DNA of 64,000 nucleotides from Bremerella sp. TYQ1. Lineage in GTDB: Bacteria > Planctomycetota > Planctomycetia > Pirellulales > Pirellulaceae. Below the pieces are notes generated by a model, which saw only the letters and a list, made by a program, of their open reading frames with translations, was not told the origin of the DNA and did not search any database. Numbering within the stretch: the first letter of the stretch is position 1; every line of letters starts with the position of its first letter. The stretch is taken from NCBI RefSeq assembly GCF_020150455.1, contig NZ_CP083740.1, positions 1 to 64,000 of the forward strand, given 5' to 3'. Made by a program: the position numbers and the translations under genes. Shown here piece by piece: positions 19,894-30,116 of the stretch.

Positions 19894-20511
19894 TCACGGC
19901 ACCCAAACGAACCACGCGACGACAAGCAGCACCGTGCCGATCAGGGTGACGACCAGCCCCGGCGTGCGCTGCTTTTTCAGGAAGAGAAGCAACACGAGCC
20001 CCGTCACGGAAACCAAGATCATTAAGATTGCCGAGACATCGATCACCCACGACCAGCCGGGGCCGGAATCTCTTCCTTTGTGCAGATCGTTCAGCACTGC
20101 GACTACGCCGCTGGCCGTTTCGGTCATCGTATAGGTGCCGCTCTCGCGATCGATGAAGACGTCCGCGACATATCCGGCCGTCTTGAAGGTGACCATACAA
20201 TCGAAGTCGGAAACCTCGAACTCGGTCACACGCCCTTTCAGATGATGCGTCGCGCGAAGCTGCTCGGCGATGGCCAGCTTGTCGAGATCGTCGGTCAACT
20301 GCGAAGTAGGAAGCGTTCCTTCTTCATCACGAACCACGGTGGTGTCGCCGCCTAGCCAGGTCGGATGATTGAGCGTCAGACCCGTCGCGGCAAAGAAGAG
20401 CAGCGTCGCGAAGCTGGTCATCGAGATGTAGGTGTGCAGCCAGCGCGTCCACTTGGCACTCGCGGCGTACCACGATCGGCTTCGCCGCGGTTTCGGATCG
20501 TCCGACCTCAT
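19894..20511 (-). CDS. PepSY-type transmembrane protein
   Basis: 205-residue membrane protein resembling small members of the PepSY-associated TM family. It has an N-terminal helix (residues about 27-48, WLHTYISMTSFATLLFFAATG), a periplasmic segment with PepSY-like beta/alpha pattern, then LNDLHKGRDSG leading into two C-terminal helices. The His in WLHTY and the LHKG motif are typical of PepSY_TM proteins, some of which handle iron-chelate reduction or electron transfer. Its ATG overlaps the stop of the ApbE-like gene (ATGA), so the two are tightly coupled. It is the last gene of the five-gene minus-strand operon. The function is inferred from context. Confidence 0.78.
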   Translation of the reverse strand: MRSDDPKPRRSRSWYAASAKWTRWLHTYISMTSFATLLFFAATGLTLNHPTWLGGDTTVVRDEEGTLPTSQLTDDLDKLAIAEQLRATHHLKGRVTEFEVSDFDCMVTFKTAGYVADVFIDRESGTYTMTETASGVVAVLNDLHKGRDSGPGWSWVIDVSAILMILVSVTGLVLLLFLKKQRTPGLVVTLIGTVLLVVAWFVWVP

Positions 20512-22031
20512 GAGGCCTCGTTCTTATCGCCGGTCGTCGGGATGAAACGATACGACATCGCTCCGACTTCCACGTTTCCTTTTAGTTTCTTTTCGGCGAC
20601 GGCCTGATCGCCCCACGTAATCGGTTCGCGGATGATCTGGTACGTGCCATGCTCCCTGGCCACTTCCAGGCACAATGTATATTGCCCTGCCGAGAGCGGT
20701 TTGCCAAGGTTATCGGTCCCGTCAAAATGTGCTTGGTACTCGCCGGGGCCACGTGTTGCCCCAGAGATCGTCTTGATCAGGTCCGACTTTTCGACCGTCT
20801 TTCGCAAACGATCGTTACGGTACCAACGCGTCAAGTCGCGATGCCAACGGGGGCCTGGCTGTTCGGTTTGCAGCCACAAAATCTCGGTCTTCACCGGAAA
20901 GCCGTCGGCATCTTCCAGCCACATCGCCACGTAAGGACGACGGTATCGCCCTCCTTTGGGTCGATCGATCGTGAAGTCCACGAACAATCCGGTTTCCGCT
21001 GGCACGGCATCGTTCATCACGACCAACTTCTGCGAATCGAGACGATCCGTTCCGAGCGGCCAACCGCTTGATGTAAGTACCAATCCATCCGCGGTCACCA
21101 CGCACGCTTCCGTCTGCGGCAAGCTTTCAATCAGTGCCAAGCCTTCGTTCGCACCAAGTACGCTGACGGCGGTTGCCAACGCGTCGGCATCGATTGCGGC
21201 AGTGCTGACCACCGTAGCCGAAGGTAGCTGCTTGGCCGGCAAGCCACTCCGCGGATCAAAGATATGGGAAACCTCGCGATCGCCAATCGTCATCGTCCGG
21301 CGGTAATCGCCACTGGTTGCCATCGCCATAGGTCGAGCCACGACGAACGTCTCAAGCGGCGCCGCCCCTTCGGTAGCCGTGGCGGGGTTCTCGATGGAAA
21401 CTTCCAGCGGAGCATCACCCAGCTTGCGGAGATCGCCACCAATGTTGATCACGAAGTCGGTCGTTCCGGGGAAATCACGCTCAATCATCTCGCACACGCA
21501 ATCGAGCACGTATCCCTTGGCCAGCCCGTCCAAGCTAAACGCCAGGTTATCGTTCCGCTTGACCGAATCGTTTTCGACGAACGTGTAGGGAGCCTCTTGA
21601 AGCTGCTCGATCAATCGTTGACGGGCGCCGTCGCTGGGAAGTTCGCCCCGCTCGGCCGATGCTTGCCATAACTGGGCGATCGCCCCGGCGCGGACATCGA
21701 AGGCCTGCTTCGTGTCGTGTCGCCATTGTTCGGCTTGCTTTAACACATGGGTCAGGTCGGCCGAAAGAGTTGACGTTTCACCACGCTGCCAACGCATTAG
21801 TTCGCTCTCAGGCGAATAGCGACTCAAGATCGCGTCGAGCCGGTCGATCTCTTCCAGAACACGCTGCTCGATTGCGTTTGCTTGCTCGCGATTATCGCTT
21901 GTAAACGCAAGCTGCAGCGACGTGCCGAGAACATGTTCGTGTTGAAAGTGAAAGTCTTCCGCCGACACACTCGGCCCTGCAAACAGAAGAAACAGCAGGA
22001 CCGCAAGCGTCCCAAGTTGGAGGTTTCGCAT
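20508..22031 (-). CDS. ApbE-like FAD:protein FMN transferase fused to DUF2271
   Basis: About 507 residues, exported (signal core LAVLLFLLFAGPSVSA). Residues about 30-330 are an ApbE domain, which attaches FMN to Thr/Ser of target proteins using FAD and Mg. Motifs seen are LDAILSRYSPESEL, FSLDGLAKGYVLD, FVINIGGDLR, HIFDPRSGLP and IDADALATAV. Residues about 345-507 are a DUF2271-like domain that contains SGAT (423-426), the consensus-type core of FMN acceptor sites. The start is the ATG at 22031; the frame extends upstream but the signal peptide fits this start. DUF2271, PepSY and ApbE genes recur together in periplasmic redox clusters. The fusion suggests self-flavinylation, a testable inference. 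Confidence 0.85.
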   Translation of the reverse strand: MRNLQLGTLAVLLFLLFAGPSVSAEDFHFQHEHVLGTSLQLAFTSDNREQANAIEQRVLEEIDRLDAILSRYSPESELMRWQRGETSTLSADLTHVLKQAEQWRHDTKQAFDVRAGAIAQLWQASAERGELPSDGARQRLIEQLQEAPYTFVENDSVKRNDNLAFSLDGLAKGYVLDCVCEMIERDFPGTTDFVINIGGDLRKLGDAPLEVSIENPATATEGAAPLETFVVARPMAMATSGDYRRTMTIGDREVSHIFDPRSGLPAKQLPSATVVSTAAIDADALATAVSVLGANEGLALIESLPQTEACVVTADGLVLTSSGWPLGTDRLDSQKLVVMNDAVPAETGLFVDFTIDRPKGGRYRRPYVAMWLEDADGFPVKTEILWLQTEQPGPRWHRDLTRWYRNDRLRKTVEKSDLIKTISGATRGPGEYQAHFDGTDNLGKPLSAGQYTLCLEVAREHGTYQIIREPITWGDQAVAEKKLKGNVEVGAMSYRFIPTTGDKNEAS

Positions 22032-22113
22032 CAAGGTATTCCCAGGGATGAAATCAAACCGCGCGTGATGAATGGACGAACCATAGTCGCTTACTCTCAA
22101 AAGGAGCATGCGT

Positions 22114-24996
22114 TTAAGCTTCGTCATCTTCGCCTTCGGAAGCATCCTCTTGTTCCGCTTCGGCTTCCTGTTTCTTCAACGCTTCGATCAGTTCGCTTTT
22201 CGTCAGCAGACCATCGTTGTCGGCGTCTCCCAGTTCGATCAACGAACCGAGACGTTCGCCCAGTTCTGCGGCGGAAAGCTTGCCATCTTTGTCGGCGTCT
22301 TTTCGCAGCATGGCCTTGGCGTTGGCACTTGCTTCGCCACCACGACGACGACCGGAGAAGCTCATTCCCGCCACTTCCGCAGGGGCTTCGTGCGGGTTCG
22401 GATCGAGGAGAACGAAGTTGGCCTGGCCATCCTTTTCTTTGTCGATTCCGTAGAACAGAAGACGACCCCCGAAGCCGAACAGGCTCATCGAGGCATCCAC
22501 TCCATCCAGCTTCGATGACAACACGGTCCAGCGATCTGCCTGCGGATCGTACACTTCCAGCGTCGTTTCTGGCTGGAAATGCCCATCCGCGTTGGAGAAC
22601 CCACCGTACAAGAAAAGCTTGCCGCCGGTGCTGACGAGGCTCGGGAAGACACGATGCTTATTCGGCGAAGCAATCGTTCGCCAGGTACGGTCCTCGAAGT
22701 GGAAGACATCGACGGTATCCGCAATCTTGTTTCCTTCGCCTAAACCGCCGACGAGGAAGTATTCGCCTTCAAGCTCGGCACCGCCGAACGATCGGCGTGG
22801 ATGAGGCAGCGAAACCTCAGGCAACGCAGCAATCGCCGTTTCGTCGCCCCACCAATGCAGGACGTTGGCATTGAGTCCTCCCCCGTGCCCCGCAGCACTA
22901 CCGCCGAAACACCAGATGGCGTCGTCGTGCGTCACCGCATGGAACATGCCGCGAGCTTTCGGCAGCGTCGACTTGGCAGTTGTCCATTTCTTCGACTCGG
23001 GATTGAACGAGAGAACCTGCTTCAGTGAACCGAACTTTTCGTCCGGCATGCCTAGCCCGCCAAGGACGACCAACTGGCGATGTTCGCTCGTTTGGGCGTG
23101 ACTTACGGCGGCTCCGGCTTGTAGTGCGTGCGGCATATCTGGCAGTCGCTCGACCGTTTGATCGGCGATGTCAAAGACGTACGCTTCTTTCAGAATCGTT
23201 TCTTCGGTGAAGTTGTGCGGGGCTCGGCTGGCGTTGCCACCAAAGGCATACAGATTTGTTCCAGAAAGAACAAACGTTTGGCTTTGTTTCACTTTGCCAT
23301 CGAAGGGAACCGACCAGCGAACGACGTTGGGGGCCTTGGTTTCCGCACGAACGGGAACCGATTCGACTACCGCCATTCGGCCGCCAAGCATCGATGTGCC
23401 ACCGAGGGCCAACAGCCGCGATTCGGAAACCGGCAGTAAGCGAAGGAACATGCGTGGATAGACCAGACGCGTTTCCACTTCCCAGTCGTTACCGTCTTCG
23501 CTCAGGCGATAGACAATGCCGGAACCGCCGGTAACGTAGAGATGATCTCCGGCCGCGAACGAGCTGGTCGCGAAACCTGCGGCACCACTGTCGGCTTTCA
23601 GCTCCGGAGCGGCTGACCAGCTCTCCGACTTCGGATCGTAGACCGAAACTTTCCGTGTGATTCCCTTCGGCGTGATGCCGCCGAACAGGTAGATCTTGCC
23701 GTCGTGGGCGGCGAGCGAGATGGCTCGCGTTTTGTAGCCTGGGCCTGGGAGCGATTCCCAACCCTTTTCAGGGTTGTCCAAGTCGAAGCGGAGCATGTCT
23801 TCGTGCCAAGGGGCGTCGTTGGACGATTCCCCTTGCAAGTCCCAGCCGGCGGCGACATAGATGTGCCGTCCGAGGACCGCCGCGTCGAGCGACGAGCGAG
23901 ACTGTGGCAGCGGAGCTAAGTCAGTCCACTCGTTTTTCTCGGCATCGTACCGCGCGAAGTGCGTGGTCGACTTGAAGTTGGTTTCTTCCTCGCCGGAGTT
24001 CAGGAACGTCAAGCCACCGATGCGGTAAAGGTATTCGCCGTCGGTTACCAAGGCCGTGCTTTGGGCTGGCTCGTGCTTGGCGAGTTCTTCCCACTGGGCG
24101 TCGGGATCGTCGAACTTGATGCGACGGAAATGATCGGCAAGGACATCCTTACCAAAACCATGGGCGTCGCCATCATGACCGCTGAAGACATACAGGTAGT
24201 CTCCCATGACTGCGGCACCGAAACTGGTGAGCGGTTCCGACAGCGGTTTGTGCAGCTTCACGATCTGCGGCGAAGCGAGGTGCAGTTGGTGATTGGTGAA
24301 CTGTAATTTGCGAACCGATCGTTGCCCGTTGTCGCCTGTTTTGACGGTGTAACAGCTTTCCGGCAGATAGAATTCGCCGACTTTCGTCCAGGTAAAGTGG
24401 TTGCTGAGGTTCGACTCAATGTCGCCACTTTCTGGATTGCGGAACGTCACCGACGTGGTCTGCGGAAGGACTTTGCCGGTCGGCGTGGTGAAGTTTTCAA
24501 GCGTGGTGATCTCGAACCAGGAAGATTCGTTGCGGCGAATGATTTCCCTGATCTGACCATCTTGAATGCGGAAGATGCCGGAGCCGTCGTTCTCGGCAAT
24601 CAGTTGGCCGCCGACATGGTTTCCTGATTCTTCCTGAAACGCAACGTCGTACTTCTGGGGTGCAGCGTGCGGCTCGCGATGAGCGATGACCGACCGCAGC
24701 TTCGACTTCAGCCAAGGCTTCTTGGCTTCGTCGGCGATTTCCAATTGGTACTCGAAATCGTTCCCGACGCGGATCACTCCGTCCCACTGCTGAGCATCTT
24801 CCCCGATCGTCACGTTGGCGGTGAAACCAGGAAAGTTGTGCCACACTTCGCGGCTATCGTGCGCGGCCTGACGCAGACTCGCTGCGGTGGGCTCGGACGT
24901 TTTGCTGGTGGTCTTCGTTTCTGTCTCGTTTGCCCAAAGCGGCGAAACGATCAGCAGTGACAGCATCGCCGCGAGGGCAGGGAAGGTGGTACGCAT
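22114..24996 (-). CDS. Secreted DUF3386-like, Kelch-repeat, EF-hand protein
   Basis: 960 residues with a Sec signal (AALAAMLSLLIVSPLWA). Residues about 35-245 look like a DUF3386-type domain (REVWHNFPGFTANVTI, TTSVTFRNPESGDIESN). The middle part, about 250-880, carries a dozen or so Kelch-type blades with GG doublets and spaced Tyr/Trp (YVFSGHDGDAHGFG, YVAAGWDLQG, YLFGGITPKG, FLYGGFSNADG). Near 895-945 are two EF-hand loops, DADKDGKLSAAE and DADNDGLLTKSE. It is probably a calcium-binding propeller at the cell surface or in the periplasm. It sits between the DUF4198-like and ApbE genes in the same operon, so it may be part of the same redox/metal process. Confidence 0.85.
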   Translation of the reverse strand: MRTTFPALAAMLSLLIVSPLWANETETKTTSKTSEPTAASLRQAAHDSREVWHNFPGFTANVTIGEDAQQWDGVIRVGNDFEYQLEIADEAKKPWLKSKLRSVIAHREPHAAPQKYDVAFQEESGNHVGGQLIAENDGSGIFRIQDGQIREIIRRNESSWFEITTLENFTTPTGKVLPQTTSVTFRNPESGDIESNLSNHFTWTKVGEFYLPESCYTVKTGDNGQRSVRKLQFTNHQLHLASPQIVKLHKPLSEPLTSFGAAVMGDYLYVFSGHDGDAHGFGKDVLADHFRRIKFDDPDAQWEELAKHEPAQSTALVTDGEYLYRIGGLTFLNSGEEETNFKSTTHFARYDAEKNEWTDLAPLPQSRSSLDAAVLGRHIYVAAGWDLQGESSNDAPWHEDMLRFDLDNPEKGWESLPGPGYKTRAISLAAHDGKIYLFGGITPKGITRKVSVYDPKSESWSAAPELKADSGAAGFATSSFAAGDHLYVTGGSGIVYRLSEDGNDWEVETRLVYPRMFLRLLPVSESRLLALGGTSMLGGRMAVVESVPVRAETKAPNVVRWSVPFDGKVKQSQTFVLSGTNLYAFGGNASRAPHNFTEETILKEAYVFDIADQTVERLPDMPHALQAGAAVSHAQTSEHRQLVVLGGLGMPDEKFGSLKQVLSFNPESKKWTTAKSTLPKARGMFHAVTHDDAIWCFGGSAAGHGGGLNANVLHWWGDETAIAALPEVSLPHPRRSFGGAELEGEYFLVGGLGEGNKIADTVDVFHFEDRTWRTIASPNKHRVFPSLVSTGGKLFLYGGFSNADGHFQPETTLEVYDPQADRWTVLSSKLDGVDASMSLFGFGGRLLFYGIDKEKDGQANFVLLDPNPHEAPAEVAGMSFSGRRRGGEASANAKAMLRKDADKDGKLSAAELGERLGSLIELGDADNDGLLTKSELIEALKKQEAEAEQEDASEGEDDEA

Positions 24997-25059
24997 CGGT
25001 GGTTCTTACGAAGGTTGGGGGAGAAAGAATGTCCGGAAATTCCGCCGTGAATCGTCTGA

Positions 25060-25773
25060 CTACTTCTTCTCGAAGTCTTGCGGATCGTGGAAGGTGACCG
25101 TCAGGTAATGCGAAGCCGATTCGTACTTTTTGTCGTCCAGCTCGCCACTTTCGTAGGCAGCGGTCAGCCCGACCATGATGCCGTTCAAGCCATCTTCGAC
25201 TTCCTTATCGGTGAACGAAACTTTACCGTTTTCGTCGGTCTTCTTGCTGGCTTCTTCATGACCTTCTTCGCAGTAAAGAAGAACGTCGGCGTCGGTCAGG
25301 GGCTTTCCTTTCCAGGTGACGTAAGCGTCGACCCCTTCCGCCGTATCGACCAATTCCGCTTTCAGATCGAGATTGGCGGACTTCTTCTGAGCGTCTTCCC
25401 GCGACGTCGGTAGCTTGCCGCCGTAGTGGACGGTGTAGTAATCGAGACGCGAACCGTGATAGATGCCAAACGTCGCTTTCGACTGCAGTAGCGAATCCTT
25501 GGCGATGGATTCGCTCGAGGACCGACCAACGAAGTCGTCCGTTTCGACCGCGACCAGGTCAAGCTTCTCCGAGGTCCCCTTTGGCGTAACGATCGCGACT
25601 TCCGACTTGGCGATACTGCCAGGCAGTTTGTAGGTGCAGTCGGCGGGGTTTTCGCCGAAGAAGTATTGCACTTTGCCATCGTCGTCAATGGTGACCCACG
25701 GGAAGTGAGCATAAGCAGGCGAAGCGGTGGCCAACAGGGCAAGCGTCAGCAGTGCGGTCGTAAGCATCTTCAT
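25060..25773 (-). CDS. Periplasmic DUF4198-like protein
   Basis: 237 residues with a clear signal peptide ending SPAYAHFPW; the His right after the cleavage site is typical of proteins whose mature N-terminal His binds metal. The mature protein is beta-rich. Its C-terminal half looks like an Ig/carboxypeptidase-regulatory type domain (DAYVTWKGKPLTDADVLLYCEEG, TDENGKVSFTDKEV). This layout matches the DUF4198 group, which is often found with metal uptake or copper-related genes. It lies between the PQQ propeller and the Kelch protein, 50-65 bases from each, in one operon. The role is inferred as periplasmic metal or ligand handling. Confidence 0.75.
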   Translation of the reverse strand: MKMLTTALLTLALLATASPAYAHFPWVTIDDDGKVQYFFGENPADCTYKLPGSIAKSEVAIVTPKGTSEKLDLVAVETDDFVGRSSSESIAKDSLLQSKATFGIYHGSRLDYYTVHYGGKLPTSREDAQKKSANLDLKAELVDTAEGVDAYVTWKGKPLTDADVLLYCEEGHEEASKKTDENGKVSFTDKEVEDGLNGIMVGLTAAYESGELDDKKYESASHYLTVTFHDPQDFEKK

Positions 25774-25823
25774 GGGATATGGCTTTCTCGAATGAGGGGG
25801 AAATTTGATGGTTGGTAGGGACG

Positions 25824-27164
25824 TTACTTCGACGTCTCTTCCTTGATCGCAACCAGGCGGCTGCCGGTGCGAATCAGCAGGTACGGTGGCACGGCAACCG
25901 CCGAGTAAATGATCTCGCCGCCGGAGGATCGTTCTCCTTCGGCAGGCTCATCAGCGGTCCAAAGGGCGTTTTCGGCGATCGAATCTCCTTCGGTCATGTC
26001 GATAATCGAAGTCGTTCCTTTCGAGCCGAATACATACAGCAGCTTGTCATTTTGCAGAGGTGTCGCCCAAACGCCGCCGGTGGCCAGGCGAGACGAAGCA
26101 GTCTGCTCGCCTGACTTCAAGTCGACGCCAAACAGCACGCCGCTGCGGTTCACGAACCAGGCGTGCCCATCGGCGGCAATCGGGCTACCGAAGCTCGACT
26201 TCGCCTTCTCTGCTTGCCAGGCAAACTTCGCGGCGTACTTTCCGTCGGCGTCTTTTTGAATCTGGATCACGCCATTCGATGTGCCATCGGTCTGAGCAGC
26301 CGTTTCACCGCGGCCATCCGACGCACCGATAAGAAATCTTCCGTCACCCAACGGCATCGGCGTGCAGGTCGTGTTGTTCGAGATTTGATCGAAGTCCCAC
26401 AGTCGCTCGCCGGTCGCGGGATCGAAGCCGGCAATCTTGCCGCTCGAGCTACATACCAGCTGCTCTTGGCCATCGACGGGAATCAAACGGGGCGAACTCC
26501 ACGAGGTGCTGCCGAGCCCGGGCACTTTCCACAGCGGCGATCCGTCCGACTTTTTCAGTGCTAAAAGGTACGGTTCTTCCGACCGTTCTACCCACACAAA
26601 GACGGCGTCGTCGGTTTGTTCCAAGGAAGAAGCGAGTCCATGTCGCGACTCGATCTTGCCATATTCGTCGACCAGATTCTTCTGCCAACGGACCGAGCCA
26701 TCTTGCTTCAGCGCGGCGACCACGCCACCCTCGAAGTAAGCGATGATGCCATCTGCATCGAGGATCGGCGTCGGAGCGGCCCGGCTGACGTAGGCGTTGT
26801 TCTCGACAGGGCTTGGGTTGGCGAAATCTTGCTGCCAAAGCTTCTCGCCGGAAGCGAGGGCAAACGCGGCTACGTGATAGTTCTCTTTGTTGGGGCCGCT
26901 CGTCGACGTGACGATAATCTGCTGATCGGAGGAAACGACCGGGGTCGATTGTCCGTAGCCTTCAATGTCTGCCTGCCAGGCAATGTTCTCGTCGGCCGAC
27001 CACTTCGTCGGCAGCTTGCCGCCGGACACGCTCAAGTGGCCACCATTCTGAAACGAAGGCCATACAGCTGTGCGAAGCTCTTCGGCGGAAACCGCATCGA
27101 GCGAAACCATCCCCAGCAGGGCAATCAAAGCAGTCAAAGCAATAGGGCGAAGCAGGGGCATCAT
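25824..27164 (-). CDS. Exported PQQ-like beta-propeller protein
   Basis: About 446 residues from the ATG at 27164, which has GGAGA ten bases upstream. A signal peptide (LTALIALLGMVSLDAVSA) is followed by repeated PQQ-type blades (WSADENIAWQADIEGYGQSTPV, GEKLWQQDF, GSVRWQKNL, GSPLWKVPGLG, TGERLWDFD). These blades occur in PQQ dehydrogenases and in BamB-like scaffolds; I see no dehydrogenase active-site Cys pair or cytochrome motif, so a binding or scaffold role is more likely. It is the first gene of the minus-strand operon running to 19894. Confidence 0.85.
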   Translation of the reverse strand: MMPLLRPIALTALIALLGMVSLDAVSAEELRTAVWPSFQNGGHLSVSGGKLPTKWSADENIAWQADIEGYGQSTPVVSSDQQIIVTSTSGPNKENYHVAAFALASGEKLWQQDFANPSPVENNAYVSRAAPTPILDADGIIAYFEGGVVAALKQDGSVRWQKNLVDEYGKIESRHGLASSLEQTDDAVFVWVERSEEPYLLALKKSDGSPLWKVPGLGSTSWSSPRLIPVDGQEQLVCSSSGKIAGFDPATGERLWDFDQISNNTTCTPMPLGDGRFLIGASDGRGETAAQTDGTSNGVIQIQKDADGKYAAKFAWQAEKAKSSFGSPIAADGHAWFVNRSGVLFGVDLKSGEQTASSRLATGGVWATPLQNDKLLYVFGSKGTTSIIDMTEGDSIAENALWTADEPAEGERSSGGEIIYSAVAVPPYLLIRTGSRLVAIKEETSK

Positions 27165-27197
27165 GTTAGCTCGATCTCCACTTTCCAAGCGATACAA

Positions 27198-27573
27198 CCA
27201 ATGAACCTGAAAACTGGACGATATTCTAGGACAAAATCAAACGGGAAATCGGTCCTTTGCGCCACAGTACGACGTCTTACCGTCAGACCGAAAAACAACG
27301 GCATCCTCAATAGATGTTCGTTCGCACTTGGCATGTGGTTCAGCACGTGTGCGGGGCCGGGATGCTGGCAAAGAAAGCTGGCAGGCTCGTGTTGATATTG
27401 AATCTCAGTACGCAATAAAGGATACCAAGGCTCTCGGCACTTGCAAGAACCCTGCTCCGATTCTGTTCAAGAAAAAAGGACTTCCAGTGAATCACTGTAC
27501 GTCCTTTGCGATGTTGTAGTTGTGCTGACTGCCGGGCGAAGTGCGGACCAAGTCTGCCTCGCCGAAAATCAGG
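27198..27573. other. Intergenic region holding one terminator
   Basis: About 375 bases between the PQQ gene start and the aldolase stop. It contains the aldolase terminator at 27472-27507 and presumably the promoter of the five-gene operon; I see no gene. Confidence 0.5.
27472..27507 (-). terminator. Rho-independent terminator of the pgi-aldolase operon
   Basis: A 7-bp outer stem (AAAGGAC / GTCCTTT) and a 5-bp inner stem (CAGTG / CACTG) are followed on the minus strand by TTTTTTC. It lies about 67 bases past the aldolase stop. Confidence 0.78.
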
Positions 27574-28476
27574 CTAGGTAATCGATGCGTCGTAGATGCT
27601 TTGAATCGAAGCATCCAGCATGGTGTTGAACTGCTCGTCGGTTTGCTGGGCGGTCAAGCCTTCGGCAAGGGCTCGGGAAAAGCTGGCAATCACGCCATGA
27701 TTACGGCTCAGCTTTTCGTTTCCTTCTTCGCGCGAGTACCCGCCAGACAAGGCCACCACTTTCAGCACGCGCGGATAGTCGACCAACTCTTGATAAAAGT
27801 TGTCCTCTTCCGGCAGTGTCAGCTTCAGCATGACGAAGTCTCCTTCCGGAAGCTGGCTCAAATGACTGGCCAGGTTCTCCTTCAAGATCGCTTCCGCTTC
27901 CGCTTTTTGAGGGCTGTTGATGTCGATCTCTGGTTCGACAATCGGAACAAGCCCTGCCGCGAGAATCTGATCTGCGACGGCGAACTGCTGATTAACAACT
28001 TCCTTAATACCAATCGTGTCGGCCAACTTAATGACCGAACGCATCTTGGTACCGAAGATGCCCTTCGATTTCGCTTTCTGTAAAAGTTCTGGCAGTTGCG
28101 GCATCGGCTTCATCAGTTGGACACCGTTCGCTTCGACCGCCAGGCCTTTGTCGACTTTGAGAATCGGCACAACGTTTTTGACGTTCCACAAATAGTCAGG
28201 CGTCGGCTTGCCTTCAATGTCGCGGTCCATCGTGTTCTCGAACAAGATCGCCGCCAAGATTCGATCGCCATCAAAAGCAGGGCTAGTGATGATCCGCGAA
28301 CGCATCTCGTGCACCAGGGCAAACATCTCTTCGTCGTTGGACCAAGCGTCAGGCTCAATGCCGTAGGCATGCAAAGCCTTCGGGGTGCTGCCGCCACTTT
28401 GATCGAGGGCGGCAATGAAGCCAGGGGCACTTTTGATTTTCTGAAACTGGGCAGTGCTGCTGTCGATACGTGACAT
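27574..28476 (-). CDS. Class I fructose-bisphosphate aldolase
   Basis: 300-residue aldolase of the short bacterial class I type, which cleaves fructose 1,6-bisphosphate through a Schiff-base Lys and needs no metal. Seen: N-terminal [29 protein letters not shown], the [10 protein letters not shown] lysine segment, GIFGTKMRS and the glycine-rich phosphate site [13 protein letters not shown]. Its ATG overlaps the pgi stop (TAATG), so both enzymes of upper glycolysis are translationally coupled. A terminator follows. The family is clear; the sugar-phosphate preference is assumed from context with pgi. Confidence 0.93.
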   Translation of the reverse strand: MSRIDSSTAQFQKIKSAPGFIAALDQSGGSTPKALHAYGIEPDAWSNDEEMFALVHEMRSRIITSPAFDGDRILAAILFENTMDRDIEGKPTPDYLWNVKNVVPILKVDKGLAVEANGVQLMKPMPQLPELLQKAKSKGIFGTKMRSVIKLADTIGIKEVVNQQFAVADQILAAGLVPIVEPEIDINSPQKAEAEAILKENLASHLSQLPEGDFVMLKLTLPEEDNFYQELVDYPRVLKVVALSGGYSREEGNEKLSRNHGVIASFSRALAEGLTAQQTDEQFNTMLDASIQSIYDASIT

Positions 28477-30116
28477 TACTTTCCCTTTGCGGCTCGGAAA
28501 CGACGAATCAGATTGTTGGTCGAGCTATCATGCTTCAGCTCAGGCATCTCGGCACTTTCCAGTTCCGGAATGATTTGCTTGGCGAGCTGCTTGCCTAGTT
28601 CGACGCCCCATTGATCAAACGAATTGATCTGCCAGATGACCCCTTGGGTGTAAACGCAATGCTCGTAAAGAGCAATCAGCTGACCAAGAACCGAAGGAGA
28701 AAGCTCGTCGGCGAAGATCGTATTGGAAGGTCGGTTGCCTTCAAAGACACGATGCGGAACGAGCCACTCTTCCGTTCCTTCCGCTTTGACTTGCTCTTCG
28801 GTTTTACCAAACGCGAGGGCTTCCGATTGGGCAAGCACATTAGCGATCAGCATATCGTGATGACGACCGAGCGGATTGAGCGACTTGCCAAAAGCGATGA
28901 AGTCGCAAGGAATCAGTTCCGTTCCTTGGTGGATCAACTGATAGAACGAATGCTGCCCGTTGGTGCCTGGTTCGCCGAAGTAAACGGTTCCGGTCGTGTA
29001 GTCGACACGGCTGCCGCTCAGGGTGATGGTTTTGCCGTTGCTCTCCATGGTCAGCTGTTGCAGGTACGCCGGAAAACGCTTCAGGTACTGTTCATACGGC
29101 AGCACGGCAATCGTTTCGGAACCGAAGAAGTTGCTATACCAGATGGACAAAAGCGCCATCAGCACGGGAACGTTCTTTTCAAACGGAGCGGTGCGGTAAT
29201 GCTCGTCCATCTTGTGGAAACCGGCCAGCATCTCGCGGAAGTTGTCTGGTCCGATCGCCAGCATCGTCGACAGACCGATCGCGGAATCCATGGAATAACG
29301 GCCGCCGACCCAATCCCAGAAGCCGAACATGTTGGCCGTATCGATACCGAACTCCGAAACCTTTTCGGCATTGGTCGAAACAGCCACAAAGTGCTTGGCA
29401 ACCGCGGCATTGTCGCCGCCAAATGCTTGAAGCAGCCAATCGCGAGCGGTGGTGGCGTTGGTCATCGTTTCAAGCGTGGTGAATGTCTTCGACGCCACGA
29501 TGAAAAGCGTTTCGGCCGGATCGAGATCTTGCACCGCTTCGGCAAAGTCGGTGCCGTCGACGTTGGAAACAAAACGGAACGTCATCGATCGTTCGCTGAA
29601 ATGCTTCAGCGCTTCGTACGCCATCACAGGACCAAGATCCGATCCGCCGATGCCGATGTTCACGACGTTGACGATTCGTTTGCCGGTGTGTCCTTTCCAG
29701 TCGCCGCTTCGTACGCGATCGGAAAACTGGCTCATGCGGTCCAGCACTTCATGCACAGCCGGAACGACGTTTTCGCCATCGACAGTAATCGTGGCATCTT
29801 TCGGTGCACGCAAAGCGGTGTGCAGCACGGCGCGATCTTCAGTGATGTTGATCTTCTCGCCGCTGAACATCGCATCGATTCGCCCGCGAAGGTCGGACTC
29901 TTCAGCAAGTTCCAAAAGCAGCTTCAGCGTCTGATCGTTGACGCGGTTCTTCGAGTAGTCAAAGAACAGATCGCCCCCTTCGGCAGTCAGCATCTCGCCA
30001 CGGCTGGGATCTTCGGCAAAGAGGTCGCGGAGGTGCGTGCTTTGAATGGTCGAGAAATGATCTGCCAGACTTTTCCAAGCCTTCATTTGCGTCAGGGGAG
30101 TCTTCGTCGCGGTCAT
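28476..30116 (-). CDS. pgi: Glucose-6-phosphate isomerase
   Basis: Interconverts glucose 6-phosphate and fructose 6-phosphate. The 546 residues match the long bacterial form. Family motifs are visible: [20 protein letters not shown], the phosphate site [31 protein letters not shown], the catalytic-Glu segment [18 protein letters not shown], and the C-terminal Lys region. It is the first gene of a two-gene unit with the class I aldolase (one-base overlap). The 520-base upstream gap presumably holds the promoter. Confidence 0.97.
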   Translation of the reverse strand: MTATKTPLTQMKAWKSLADHFSTIQSTHLRDLFAEDPSRGEMLTAEGGDLFFDYSKNRVNDQTLKLLLELAEESDLRGRIDAMFSGEKINITEDRAVLHTALRAPKDATITVDGENVVPAVHEVLDRMSQFSDRVRSGDWKGHTGKRIVNVVNIGIGGSDLGPVMAYEALKHFSERSMTFRFVSNVDGTDFAEAVQDLDPAETLFIVASKTFTTLETMTNATTARDWLLQAFGGDNAAVAKHFVAVSTNAEKVSEFGIDTANMFGFWDWVGGRYSMDSAIGLSTMLAIGPDNFREMLAGFHKMDEHYRTAPFEKNVPVLMALLSIWYSNFFGSETIAVLPYEQYLKRFPAYLQQLTMESNGKTITLSGSRVDYTTGTVYFGEPGTNGQHSFYQLIHQGTELIPCDFIAFGKSLNPLGRHHDMLIANVLAQSEALAFGKTEEQVKAEGTEEWLVPHRVFEGNRPSNTIFADELSPSVLGQLIALYEHCVYTQGVIWQINSFDQWGVELGKQLAKQIIPELESAEMPELKHDSSTNNLIRRFRAAKGK

